Origin: Cyclospora cayetanensis
Lineage: Eukaryota; Apicomplexa; Conoidasida; Eucoccidiorida; Eimeriidae
Length of the DNA: 64,000 bases
NCBI RefSeq assembly: GCF_002999335.1
Contig: NW_020312096.1
Span: 1 to 64,000, forward strand
Direction of reading: 5' to 3'
Shown: piece after piece, positions 1 through 12,084 of the stretch
Layout of the letters: each line of letters begins with the position of its first letter
How positions within the stretch are numbered: the stretch's first letter is position 1
Translations under genes and position numbers: made by a program
The notes under the pieces: generated by a model
What the model was told of the DNA's origin: nothing
The model's input: the letters and a program-made list of their open reading frames with translations, nothing else
Databases searched by the model: none

Positions 1-335
1 ACGCGGTTTTCTCGAGAAATCCAACGTCAAGAAACGCTAGCAATTATTGGCTTCTAAACCAGCTCGCATCGGCTCAGAGCTGACCGGTGGTGGGCCTTCA
101 ACTGCGGCTCCATCCTCTAGAGCGCCCTTCACTGCATCGTAGCCTGCACGGCATGCTTGTAGTTTCCTCTACATGCTTCTCTTCTTTGCCTTTTAGAACC
201 CTGCTTCCAGTTTGTCCATTTCATTATTCATTGATCTGCTGATCCGGATAACAATGACATGCAATTTCCTGCAATTGACGAAGATGCGTCAGTAGGGGCA
301 GTCAGGAGCTGCCAAGCAGCGTGCGGTCTTTCCAG

Positions 336-626
336 GTTGCTTTCCTCGACTGCCTTCGATTGTATATTAGAGCCAGCTTACAACACTCTGATGCTCGATT
401 GCATAAACACTGTGTCAGTGTACTGTCATTATTGAAGTGCCTCGTAATCCAAATAGGCATGCCATTAGAAGCACTGGTTGCCTGTCAAGAAGCGGTACAG
501 AACAAGCTACATCTCGTACCGGGCGAAGCAATCTTCAAGTACTTGCCAATCCTTACGGATGTCATATGCCTCTGGTTAGCACAGCTTGATCGGCAGATCC
601 ACAAACATCTACCGATTGAAAAATGA
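336..626 (+). CDS. Possible terminal exon, unassigned
   Basis: An open frame follows a plausible acceptor (ttccag ending at 335) and runs about 96 codons to a stop at 624-626. The peptide has amphipathic helical character (LDCLRLYIRASLQ, ALVACQEAVQNKL) and none of the CAG-run bias of its neighbours. No domain is recognised and no upstream exon was found within the window, so the gene would begin to the left of base 1. It could equally be a chance open frame. Confidence 0.25.
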   Translation, partial: VAFLDCLRLYIRASLQHSDARLHKHCVSVLSLLKCLVIQIGMPLEALVACQEAVQNKLHLVPGEAIFKYLPILTDVICLWLAQLDRQIHKHLPIEK

Positions 627-1824
627 TCCTTTTATACCAGCTGTGGAGCCGCTGCGTTTGCAGGCCAACCTATGCCACCCAAAGAAGCGTTGAGCCGCCT
701 TCTGCCCCAATCGCAAAAGTTCACTTGTATCAGACTGCTGAAAGAGAAAGTATATTTATTGAGTTACCGAAAGACGTGATCAAGGGGAAACAACCTTTGT
801 AGGGAAGCATGACATTCTAAGCATCTAAAGCCACTGGAAGAGCGCGAAACAGCTACACCACACCACGGTGTGCCATCAAGTGTACCGATTGATGTAGGAT
901 GTTTGTAGGGAGATAATGGAGTCTAAATTCAGCAGCATACGCAAGGAAAGCTACTAAGCGTCTCACGAAACTGGTCCCTCATATTCCTCCCATCGCCTTG
1001 CAGGGTTTCAGTACCATGGAAAGGAGGGGAAAATGGCTTGGGTATAGATGCACCCTCCAAGCACTCCCAGTATTCACAGTCAGCTGCCCATGGCTTGTAG
1101 CGCACACGTACACAACGTCCCACCTTATTGTACGGTGGTGCATAGAGCTCTCGACAATAATGCAACATTGACGAACCACTCGATCAGTTCAAAACTGATT
1201 CTGAATGAAATATAACTATCGTGGGAAAAAGTGCATACGCATAGCTCAGCACGCATTACCATGACTCGTGGGTACGACATTGAGCGGAGTGTGCAAGTGG
1301 TCTTCTGCCCGTTGTAAGGTTCCGGGAATGCGACGATTATCTACTGACTGCGAGGAGCGGTGCTACCAATCTGTATGAAGGGGCGGTATTCGGTTTTATT
1401 TGCCGCAAATAGGTATACATACGGCCTCAGCAAGTAGTCTGCACTGCTTCTAATCAGAAGACAAGCATAAATTCAAAACAGTGGAAGTTGAAACTCTCAG
1501 CCCGCTGGCACGGGCTGCAAAACAGATAGCACTGCTGCGCATGAGGAAGGCGCCAGCTGCTGCTAAGCCTGCGGCAGCGTCAGCGAAGACCAATGCGAAT
1601 ATGGTAAAGCACAATTCGGAAGGGCGACGCGCAAATACAGGCCAGGCCCACCTCACACGCCACACAGAATAAGACGGTCCTGCTGCATGCACTAGCAACA
1701 GTTGCAACATGAGAGGTGAGCACTTGGAATTGATTCTGAGCTCCTGTGAGGAGTAGCAAGCTGAATGCGCGGAAGAACGTGGATATGGTTCTGATGGTGT
1801 ATTGTCATCAGTAAGCAAAGGTCA
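627..1824. other. Intergenic, no convincing gene
   Basis: I see no supported gene here. The best candidate is a short plus-strand frame around 1481-1600 (reading LSPLARAAKQIALLRMRKA) that is followed by a GTAAAG donor-like site. It is too short and isolated to call. The 3' end of the kinase gene on the minus strand begins at 1825. Confidence 0.4.
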
Positions 1825-2071
1825 TTAGCGGTACCGCCGGTGACGCAAATAGTAGAATTCTTGAAGCCAGGGGTGTTGAAGTGCCTCCTCTGGTGTCATT
1901 CGATCCGTTGCATCCCAGCAAAGACAGCCTGCAACAACAAAGATACATATAATGCAAAAAATGCTGTATGGAAGCACATGTGCATTAAGCCTGCACGTAC
2001 GTCTGTACCCATAGCCATACACATGTGCACAAATTCCAGGTGCTTCTGCTCTGGCTTTGTGGCTTTAAAGC

Positions 2072-2114
<43 letters not shown>

Positions 2115-5100
2115 CCGTTGCGGCAACAAGAACTTGGCCTACACCCATTAATCTGTCATGGGTGGTCCAGCGTATGAGATTTTTTGAAGACAAAAAGGAG
2201 CCCCACGACTGACTAACTGAGAAGAAAGGGACTGCAAAAGTTGTACCTTTAAGGAAATCGACAAACGAATGATCCGCTGGGGCTACAGCTTCTTCTAGAC
2301 TTTTGGCTGTCAGGGAGTTGGCAGAGCTAGACGCTTCTGTAGGCGAGCGGTTGTGTCCAGAATTAAAGAAGCAAAAGGTGTCCTCTGAATCGCCATCAAA
2401 GAAGAGGCCGCTGCGAGGAGAGCGCATGATCAAGTCCGCAGGAGGGAACCCCAAAAGAGAAGCAATCTTTGCGAGTTGGTCGGCCTCATCCTCTCCCGGA
2501 AAGAGGGGAATACCTGTGTGCAGCTCTGCTAAGACGCATCCCAACGACCAGATATCAATTGCGTGGCCGTACGGAAGTCCCAAGAGGACTTCTGGTGAGC
2601 GGTAGTAGCGCGACTGAATATACGCGTTCGGCTGCTGCCGCCCATCTTTAAAACTGCTACCAAAGTCAATAAGCTTGACAGTGCTTTTCCTGCCATTCAG
2701 CAGAGCTATGTTCTCAGGCTTCACATCACAGTGCACTATCCTGGCCTTCTTGAGCAGCCGGAGGGCGTGCAGGAGCTGAATGGCAATACTACGAACGGCG
2801 AGAGTAGAAAACCCCCGAAATTTGTTCCTCCGTAGGAATGCGTACAGATTATGGCCGAGCAGTTCAAAACTGAGCACCAAGTGACCACGAAAAAGGAAGG
2901 TTTCTTTGAGGTGCACTACGTTTGCCTTGTCGCCCTTGTCAAGGGTAAGCAGCAGCCGCAGCGCCTTCACTTCCTCTCGTCCCTGGAGGTGGAAGCTGCA
3001 CTTGTTTCTGATAATTTTTAGGGCAACTTCCTCGCCAGTTCTGTGATCTAGTGCTCTGAATACACTCCCGAAAGATCCGGTTCCTAGAGGCTGCAGAAGC
3101 TGGAAACGATAACAAATATGATCTTGCAGCGACACAAGGTACTCTCCACGGGAGTCGCAAAAGTAGCTGCATGCACTGCCGCTGGTCGCATTCATCAGCT
3201 GTCTGTTGCTACGCGTCATGTTGGCGCTGTAGAGCTTGCTGCTGAAACTGTTGCTGAAGGCGGATGGCGCTGTCCGCAAGACAGATTCGCGTGATTCGGA
3301 AGGACCCTCCGATCGCCTTACCGCTGCATTCCCTGAATGCTTACCGTGAGAAACACCTGCGGCAGCACTAGCAAAAGGGCCACCGTATAAGCATGCATCC
3401 TCAGTACCTGCTGGTTTCTCCCGCTGTGAACCCCAGTACCACACCTGGGGGTATTCGAGAACTTCCTTTCGTTCCCATTCGGTGAGTTGCCATGCAAAAT
3501 GCTGTAGCACCGTGATGGGAGACAACGGCTTAGAGCTGCTACAAAGCTCCTGCACCTCATCACTAAACGCCGCTGGAGGCACTGGAGGTACTGCTGCTGC
3601 AGTCCTTGAGAGTGATACTGCGTGAGCCTCGTTGTACGCTGCTGAAGTTCCCTCCCCCGAAGACGCTACCCCAGCGCGCGGACTGTCCATGTGACGCAGT
3701 GCTACCTGTTCCTGCTGCTGCACATTCGATTGCTGATGCAGCGTAGCCTCGTGCTGCTCCTGTTGCTGCCACTGGTCTTCCGGCTGTTGCTGGTGCTCTT
3801 CCTGCTCATGCTCTTCATGAGCTTCGGAATTAAGGAGTTGAGCTGCAACGCTACCAGGAGAAGCGTTTTCTTTTCTCGGGGTCGCCCAACTTTCCGTAAA
3901 AAGCACCGCTTTAGTGGGGGTACGGATGTCCTGTGGTGCTGTCAAGGCTGTTGCTGATCCTTGAACGTGCTTATGATTCGTCGAATCTAAAACGCCAGGA
4001 AAATGACTGGTCAGTACTGCGGTTTGAGTTACTCCTGCTGTTGTTGCAGCTGTTGCTCCTGGCAAAACGATGCCTGAAGGCTTGCGAGCTCTTGCAATCG
4101 TTTTGATGGTGCCGTCGCATGCGGCCTCTCTGAAGCTTAGATTCACCATGTGGTCGGGTTCCTGGAGCTTTCGGTGCTGCACGACGGGCTCACATATAAG
4201 ATGAGACACTTCTTCATCTGTTCTCTTGTGCATTGCGTCTCTCCGCTTGGGAGGTGGTGCTACTGGCAGCGGCACTCTTGAGCCGTCTGGCAGCGCTGCG
4301 CTTATTGCTTTCGAAATTGCAGCCGTTGTGGGTGCTATGTGGTTTGGTGTGGCCACAAAATCCGTCACCAGAGCCTCCCGACTTGTTGTTAGCTCCCCGT
4401 TATCTGAGTCTTCCGCTTTTAAGGTGGATTCGAACAGATTCGTCGTCATACAGCTATTGCTACTGCTGTTATTACTGCTGCTACTGCCCACCGGAGCTCT
4501 GGTGCTGCTGCTACTCAGCGATTTTGTTTCCTTGCTTGGTATGAGGAAGTGGTCTCCTGCTGCTGCAAGGCGCTGCTGTCGATGCCGCTGCTTCTGCTGC
4601 TTCTCAAAATAGGGGTCGACATAAAACTCTTCTGCGAGTTCGCCACCTGAACCCTCTGCTGACGCAAGCGAAGACTGTTGCCGTTGTACTTTCCCATGTG
4701 TCTCTGATGTTGCGGCGTTGCCGTCGAAGGGGCCACCCCGCGATCGCTGCTGTTGCAGTTCCTGTAGTGAACAGTCCGGCACCTGCTGCATCAGCTGATG
4801 CGAGTTGTCCTGTGTAGAAACAGCGGAGGGTAATGACTCACAACTGCACATTCTTGCTTGCTGCTCAAGCACATGCTCGCTCTCGCATTGCTGTGACTGT
4901 TCTTGCATCCACTGCGAGGTGTAAGAGGATGAGAGGCATCTATGCGACAGGCCGACTTCCGGACTGTGGTCCAATACGCAACTGATAGGCCCACTGCTTC
5001 TACAGAATTTCGTGCTGCTACTTCGAGGAAATGCAGACGGACCAACAAGAGGAGGCCGTTCCCCCCATCTACCGAGCAGCCTCCCCAGGGTACTTTCAAG

Positions 5101-5646
5101 AGACTTCATTTTACGAGGAGGGTTGGTGCACAGCTGTAGCTGTTGCTTTGGATCGAGCGCATCTGACTGCCCCCAACTTTTTCCCGCCGTATTCACTGTG
5201 TCTTCTGCACGTTGTGGCTGCTCCAATACCTGCTGCTGATCTCCGCTTGGAGGTGCCTGGCGTCGCTGGAAAGGCCGTGCGAGTGCTGCAGCGGCTACAG
5301 CAACCAGCCTGGGTTTTGTTCGTAAAGAGAAGGCATGCTTTGACGGCGACTGCTGCTCCTGCATGAGACAATGCTGTGAGGAAAACACCGATTTCTCCTT
5401 AAGGGAACCCATTTGGTGCGTCTGCAGTAGCTTGAGACTCCCGTGGTGCTTCGCAGTGCCAGGAGCTTCATGGGGGTGCTGCAGTGCGGTATCCGCGGCC
5501 ACAGACACAGAGGCATCGATTGGAAACTCACAGGAGGCTGCAGGAGTAAAGAAAGTAGAGGGCTCCGATTCACCAGGTGCTGCACCTGGCCCACTTGTGG
5601 TGCCCTCCAAGTGCCACGCAGAAACTAAGGCATCAACATCCCCCAT
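1825..5646 (-). CDS. DYRK-family protein kinase with long N-terminal extension
   Basis: Two-exon minus-strand gene: exon 1 is 5646-2247 and exon 2 is 1928-1825, giving 1,167 residues. The donor AAAG|GTACAA at 2246 and acceptor TTGTTGCAG|G at 1929 restore phase, so the protein reads FVDFLKG then CLCWDATDRMTPEEALQHPW. The kinase domain fills the C-terminal third: glycine loop LGTGSFGSV near residue 855, VALKII lysine, HCDVKPEN catalytic loop near 970, and IDFGSS metal site. The HCD (not HRD) triad and AYIQSRYYRSPE activation segment are typical of DYRK kinases. They normally carry a YxY pair autophosphorylated on the second Tyr; here the first Tyr is Asn and the second is kept. The first ~850 residues are low-complexity, rich in Gln/Ser, with no recognised domain. 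Likely a Ser/Thr kinase autophosphorylated on Tyr; substrates unknown. Kinase assignment is firm; the DYRK subfamily is likely but could be another CMGC branch. Confidence 0.9.
2075..2111. repeat. (TA)n microsatellite in the kinase intron
   Basis: An uninterrupted TA dinucleotide run of about 37 bases lies inside the single intron (2246-1929) of the DYRK-type kinase gene. If the intron were retained, translation would run through it as alternating Ile-Tyr before stopping, losing kinase subdomain XI. Confidence 0.95.
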
Positions 5647-8355
5647 GCTGATTCACTTGTATCAGCGGCAACTGCTAAATCTGTTTCTGCTGCTGCTTTC
5701 GTCTTATCCTGCTCCATAAGCTGCTGCATGTCTTACACTAACAGTATGTCAGAAGCCACACCTTCCTTCAACCGCATACTCATGTAGGCCAGCAAGAACA
5801 CATGAGGGTCGAATTTCGTTGGAGAGGCCTTCACTGGTGGAAATGGTGTGGGCGTCCATAAATTTGGAAGAAGTGAAAAGTTTACCTAGAGTAAATACCG
5901 CTACTACCTGCCCTGCATCCTCATAGTAAAAATCACCTCTTCATAAGGGACATTTTACTTGCCATTCAGGAGAGTAGACAGCTACCTAAAGAGGGAGCGG
6001 CAAGGATCAGCAGCAGCATGCGTGTGTATTTTAGAAGCAACGTGCAATCATCGCTATGGTTAGGCCCTCGAAGGTCGGCAGCATCAGCGACGAAATGCCC
6101 CTGGGCTCTGCTGCAAAACAAAGTACCATTTGACACCGAGCTGCTAAGGCTGCTGCTATTGAAGCTGCTGCCACCGCAATTCTTAAGATCCCACAGTTGG
6201 CTTAAGAGGGGTACCAGGTGCTATGGCTGCACCTTATTAATAGCTTCATAAGGAGGAGCAGCCCGAACACTCGAAGTCACCGCTGCGCAGCGGCAGGAGC
6301 AGCAGCACCATCCGTTCAATCGGCCCCCAATGCGAAATGCTGCTCAAGTTTCAGCCGCCAATGATTTTCTCGTTAAGGAAAAAACTGAAACTTTGCATGA
6401 ATCGTTGGGGGAATCGAAGCAATTTCTATGAAGATTCCTGCAGCCGCGTCGGTGCTGCAGCGCTGTATCGATGCGCAGTGGCAGCAGGGATTCGAGAGTG
6501 ACCCAGGTTAGGAAACTGCGTTTCAGCTAATTGTTGCCAAGGCGGCTGCTATGGGTTAGAAGTAGGATTAATAATATTAACGCGCATCAAAACATCAAAG
6601 AGGACGCAGTGACATCACATATGCAGCTGATGTCGAATACCAGTGTCTGCAGCTGCATCCGAGGGACTAGGCTGTTGCTGCTCCGGCTTGTGGTGGCTCT
6701 ATAGTTGCTGCTTCTCATTCTTCTAGTGCTGCACACTTTGCTAATTATGATGTGTCCTATTTGTTTGGTATCGTTGAGCTGCAGTACTGGCGTATCAGGG
6801 AGTTGGAACGGTACAGAGTGTGCAGCAGCCGTAGCAACAGCAGCAATGATGCAGCAGGTCGCCTGCTGCTCCCTCAAGCTGTGTACCATTGAATAGAAGT
6901 ATTCTCCTTAATTTATCCTTGATATAAGAGTATCTGTGCACTCTAATTGCCTCTGTCGCTGCTGATAAGGTTTAGCCTTTCGGACTTTCCCACTGGGAAT
7001 AGCGAGCAACATCTTCTCAGATCCGCTAAAGGAAGACTTGATGATTTTCCTCATTCAGCATCCCTGTGGCTCTACAGATTGAAGGGCGGATATGCCTAAT
7101 TGCGGCGTTGCTGTATTATTCTTAACCCTCTATAATCGCTTTTGCATCAGCTGAAAGTGCCCTAATGTTGCTGCACTATTTGCGTCAAAAAATCTTTCAC
7201 CCAGCTGCTGTTTTAATTGCTGCTTTATTGCATCCTCTTTCGCATCAGCGACAGCAGGTCGTTTTACCAGGCGAAGGGATGGCTACCTGAGAAAAAACTT
7301 GGACAATTTGTTCATGGAAGCGAGCCGTCGCAGTATGGGTTAAGAGAGCCAGAGGAAAGCAGCTGCAGCACAGCTTTGTCCAACGGCCTCCACAGTAGCG
7401 GTACATGCAGATGCAGTTTCAACCAAGGTTATGCCAAAAATAGCACTTGTATCGGGTCCAACATCAAAACACGATAATAGTAGAGACCTTAGTAGGGGTT
7501 GTGAACCCTCCGCTCCCAGGGGCCATTTTACTAGTAGCCCCTTGCCCTCAGTTTCAGATACTTTTGTCTTAACATGCATAGCACTAGCCACAAGCAGTGA
7601 AAGAAACAGCCATGCCTACCTGAATACTCTAATGGCCCTCCGCCGAGATTCTCACGTGTATCGGGCAAGCCAGTGTGAAGCAGACGACTGTCGTCTACTT
7701 CAAGTAAAGTAGCATAGAGAAGAGCCGTGGACTCTTGTGGGCAAGGAGTAACAGGAACCCAGCTGGGTATATTTTCCCGGGTGAAATCTTAAATGTGGAG
7801 ATTTTGTAGTGCCTACCACACCGACGTGTATCTGAGGTCCCACCTCGCCAACGAGCCATCCAGGCAGCTGCGGAATCCCTTGCGGACATTCCGCTGGCAA
7901 AAAAACGTTTAACAGTCACTTCCAGAACAAGCTTTACATGTAGTTTCTGCAGTGGTTCGATGGGGTACTTTGGCATCGACGCGCCGCATTACAAGTTGTC
8001 TTTGATCTGGCATCCACTTATTTCACAAGACGCCCAATGATCCGCGACAAATTGTTTCTACGGTGAAGCAAAAACCACCATGCGGTCCCATATACAGAAG
8101 TTCAAGGGGAAGCAATCGACACTTCTAACCTTAAAAGCCTTATCGTAGGGGCATGTAGTGGCGTCAAACGCCCAGCTGCTGCATGCAGAGCACAAAGCTC
8201 TGACTGCATGATGCGCGCTTGTGTGCGCTTCTGTAGAGGCCGCTGCTGCCTGTAGATACAGCGATGCGCCTGATTCCAGCAACTACAGAGTATACAATCA
8301 GGTTGCTACTGATACACACACGGTTGCTGCATCAGCTGTCACTAGACACGCCGAA
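5647..8355. other. 2.7 kb without a supported gene
   Basis: This lies between the start of the kinase gene and the 3' end of the RING gene, both on the minus strand, so it should hold the kinase promoter and 5' UTR. Only short open frames under 100 codons occur. A minus-strand frame at 7340-7591 (reading VGPDTSAIFGITLVETAS) is the most protein-like but shows no domain or clear splice partner. CAG/CTG runs are scattered through 6100-6900. Confidence 0.4.
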
Positions 8356-11027
8356 TCAGCTAAGTGGTACAACTCTGCTTCCCCCCCTTTGCTGGTGCGG
8401 AGCTGGCGCGGCACTACTACTGGCAGTGCTCCGGACAGCTCCTGCTGCCGATGCGTCAGCGGCGGCGCCAACAGGAGCAGCGGGAGTCACATGTCCGGCT
8501 GCATGTGCTGCAGCCAATTGTTTTTTCAAGGGGAAAGTAATAAACGCAAAGAAAGGAGAGCGACACACAGGGCATTTCTCCTGGTGCAGCGCTTGGAGGC
8601 ACTCAACGCACAAGGCGCAGTGTCTGCAGCAGCAGCAGCACATTCACACAGTGGCAGCATCCGCTCCCGAACACATCAAAATGCGGCTGCTTGACCTTTG
8701 TTTAGGCATACTCCCAAGCAGGACTGACAGAGTGACCACGGAAAACAAGAGCAGCAGCCGCAGCACCACCGTACCTGCAAGGATATAAAACTACAGTTTT
8801 GGGGTTTGTCATGCAGACGAGGCAATCGATATCGTAGGTTCCGCTGTTGCTGCTGACCCCAAATACGTCGCCTTTTTCCTGAGGTTTGGTGAGGCTACCC
8901 CCTGCTAGAAGCTGTCTGTACACCTCAAATCGGTGGGACACATAACAAGACGGGAAGGGAGCCGTCGCAGTAGCGACAGCCGCTGCAGCAGATAACCGAG
9001 TCTTGCTGCTGGTCGAAGGGGGAGGAGGAGGTAGAGGGCGGCAGCGCAACAGCAGCAGATGGCATGAAGCCTGGCGAAACAACACAAAAAAGCCACCGAC
9101 ACACATACACACACACACACACACATGCAGCAGTGCACCGAATACCAAGAACTATTACCAGACAAGGATGGACGGTGGCTGTGCGTCCCGCAGCACACCT
9201 CTCCCTTGCTTGGTTGCCGTGAAACGGAAAATTCGTCCTTGTCTTCCTGCTGTAAGCCACATAAATGCGCAGCGCAGCGCAGCGCAAAACACTTGCTGAA
9301 GATGCATCCGCAGGCGACGAGCACAACGAGCGCAACAGACGGCACCCACAAAAGCCACAGACTATTATCCCTCGCTCAGCATGCCTCTGCAGTGGATCAG
9401 AGGGCCCCGCGGGCTTGTGTACTTGAATACAGCAGTAGTGGCGAACCTGAGACACGACGACAGACGCCGTGATTACCAGCGGAAAGAGGCCTTCAGAGCA
9501 TGGCATCACCTGACCACACGTGTTATCCTGCAGAGCAAACGCGGCAGGTGCAGCAAACGCGGCAGCTCTGCGCCATCAAGGCATGCTTGCAGCTTCCCTG
9601 CAAAACCGCCCAGTTCAGCGCTTGCAAGGGGCAGTTCCAGATCCGTGCAGCCGCTTCCAGTGCTCTGCTACGGATTGGCTCTGCGGAATTTTCTAGCAAG
9701 GACTGGAAAGGCTAAACTTTACGGGATCTTGCGTGAAGAATCGAAGGCGGTGGCTTCGACCAGCAGGCACGCTGCAAACAACGCCACGCGACAAGACAGA
9801 CGCATGCCCCTCAAGTGCCTGCCTGCAGCAGCCGCTGAGCAGCTGCCGAGGAAGCAGTGGCAACCACGTCGCAACAGCCACAAGAGCTGCAAGCCACAGC
9901 AGGAGCTGCACGGGGAAAACGCTGCCACGTACATATGGGGAGCTGAGAGAAGGCAGCAGTCCTCACGAGTCCACTGTACAGTGGAAGCCTCTGCAGCAAC
10001 GCCTTGCCCATGCGTGTGGACTGCAGCAAATCGGATTTGCAGCAACAGCAGCACGCGCTGCAGCACTCGATGAGACGCGGCAGCAACAGCACTTTGCAGC
10101 GAACACGCCTGACCCACCCTTCAGCACACGCAACTCAAGTAGCTGCTGCTGCTGCCTGCCATTGCTGCAGCTGCTGCCGTCTGCTCGTCGCTGCTGCTTA
10201 CGGCTGAGCCTGCTGCTGCTTGAGGAGCCACTCTTTGGCAAAAAGCGCGCCAAACGCCTCGCGGAGCCGGCCAGCAAAGAATCGCCTTCGTTGGCGCTGC
10301 TCCCCTTCAGCTGCTCTCACATACACAGACGCCTAAACTCTGCCGCCCCTCCTGCAGAAGCCATCAGCAACTTCGCTCGAGCCAAGGCGGCACCTGGAGG
10401 TGTACGAACACTCTAGGCAGCGGAACAGGCCAAATGACGCAGGAGGACGCTTACGAATGCTTCCATTGCCTTTCGCGTCACTCCCCAATAAGCTCTAACG
10501 GACGCTGTCTCTGCAGCATCAACGGATACCTCGAACCCGCCACCTGCTAGGGCGGTAGCAGCAGCCACTGCTGCTGCTGTTGCCTGTGCCTCTGTGCAGA
10601 CAGCATCAGCAATGCTGAGAGACGCAGCGTCCAGCAAGGCTTCCTGCTGCTGTGAATTGCTGCTGCTGTTGCTGCCACTGCGCCCTCGCCTGCTGCTACT
10701 GCAGCAGCGACTCCCTAGTGGACCTGCAGCTACAGCAAACATGCTGATGCCGCTGCTGCTGCTGCTTGTGTGGGCTGCTGCAAGCTCTCGATCCTGTTGC
10801 ACCGGCTCGTGACGCAGCTGCTTCTGTTGCTGGAAAAGCTCGGCAGCCTCCGCTATGTCACCCTGAGTTAGAGGCAGCGGGTCGTAGGCGTATGCCTTCA
10901 CCTCCACCAGGGGCATGGCTGCAGCCGCGGCAGGCTTATTCTGTTGGAGCAGCTTGTTAAAGTGCAGCCTGAGTAGCTGCTGCAGCTCTGATCTATACAT
11001 TCCGAATCCCGCAAGTAGCAACGCCTC
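8356..11027 (-). CDS. MGRN1/LUL-like RING E3 ubiquitin ligase, middle exons unresolved
   Basis: The C-terminal part is well supported. One exon ends at 8775 (DIDCLVCMTNPKTVVLYPC) and the next runs 8623-8356 (HCALCVECLQALHQEKCPVCRSPF). The 151-base intron (GTACGG...CTGCAG) rejoins Arg in phase and completes a C3HC4 RING. The linker EVYRQLLAGG...KGDVFGV just before the RING resembles the segment that precedes the RING in mahogunin/LUL ligases. Upstream on the same strand, an exon from about 11027 to 10455 ends at a strong GTAAGC donor and reads FEVSVDAAETASVRAYWGV, similar in pattern to the MGRN1 N-terminal beta domain. That link is an inference. Exons between 10454 and 8950 were not resolved; EAFGALFAKEWLLKQQQAQ near 10230-10200 is a candidate. 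Expected role: substrate-directed ubiquitination. The RING exons alone would justify a RING-protein call. Confidence 0.6.
9107..9125. repeat. (CA)n microsatellite
   Basis: A short AC dinucleotide run within the RING gene region, probably intronic because reading through it would give a Cys-Val run in the minus-strand frame. Confidence 0.9.
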
Positions 11028-11073
11028 CTGCAGCAGCCAGCAGGAGCACAATCAGAGGGCACCGACGTAATAC

Positions 11074-11578
11074 CTGCAAGCAGGACGAGAAGCGGCCAGA
11101 ACATCCGGAGCTGCAGTAGCGCATTATCCAGACTGCAGTCGCCTTGAGGATACTCGCAGCAGCAACAGCAGCAGCAGCAGCTCTGTACTCGTTGCACGGC
11201 GAGTTGCTTCTTGATCTGCAGGAGGCTGAGAAGCCGCGGCAGCACATTCAGCAGCCAAGCAGCAAACAGCAGGAGCAGCAGCAGCATCAAGACATTGTGC
11301 GCTCCCGGAGGTATTTCGGTGTCTGAGAACAGGCTGATGCTGCTGCTGTCTTCATTATTGGGGTCGGCTTGGGGTTTTGCGGCTGCTGCTGCAGCCTCTG
11401 CAGGGAGGGATGCAGCCGCAGCAGATATCACTGCCGGCTGCGGCGCTATCCAGAATAGGGCAACACACCAAAGATGGCGTGGCTGCAACAGAAGACCTAT
11501 TGTAATCAGTGCCAGTGGACTGCCGCCAGCGGCAGGAGCAGCAAGGGTTGCTGCTCCTCCTCTTTTTGCAGCAGCCAT
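11074..11578 (-). CDS. Hydrophobic multi-segment membrane protein exon, unassigned
   Basis: Minus-strand open frame from an ATG at 11578 to a donor-like CAG|GTATTA at 11074. It shows three hydrophobic stretches (LALITIGLLLQPRHLWCVALFW, VLMLLLLLLFAAWLLNVLPRLLSLL, MFWPLLVLLAG) separated by a short acidic Ser-rich loop and an (Ala)n stretch. A run of Cys from CTG repeats follows the second segment. No family is recognised. It lies directly upstream of the proposed first RING-gene exon on the same strand. I could not join the two in phase, since the 46-base gap is very short for an intron here, so it may be a separate gene or an unresolved 5' part of the same one. Confidence 0.3.
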
Positions 11579-12084
11579 TGCGATCTGCCGGCAGCTACAG
11601 CACCGCTCGGGGCGCTGCAGCAGTAAACCTGATACCCCGCAAAGGACAAGGAGCAAGGGCACCCATTCATGTGAGGTGTACAGACAGCCGCAACCGCGGC
11701 TGCACTGGCGGCGGCGGTGCAGTTGTAGGGAGACCAGGCGGTGGAAAGCAGCCCGTAGAAGCGCACTGCAGCGTTGATAAGCAGATAAAAGGAAATATAT
11801 GTAAATTAATTGAGACAGGATCATAAGAAAGATGAATAGCCGATTTGGCAGTCGCACCGCGAGGCCCCGTTGTAGGGCCCCCCAACGAATGTCAGGGCAC
11901 CCCGCGCTAGCCGCGGGACCACAGGAAGCTGAACCCTCAATCTTAAGCCTTAAATAGTGTAGAAATGCCTCACGGGATCTGACGGCGTCTCTCAATGGTG
12001 CGAAGGTTAGGCCCTTGGAGGGCTTGAGGCTGCTTAGGGTGGTTTGTCCTCTCCAGCCCTGAAGATCCCACGCCTTCCCTGCGG

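Noticed and set aside
1896..2129. Frames encoding Ile-Tyr runs on both strands
   Set aside because: They are translations of the TA microsatellite within the kinase intron.
9381..10416. Two long plus-strand frames (230 and 227 codons)
   Set aside because: Both lie antisense to the RING gene region and are made of Cys/Ser/Ala runs from CAG repeats in shifting frames.
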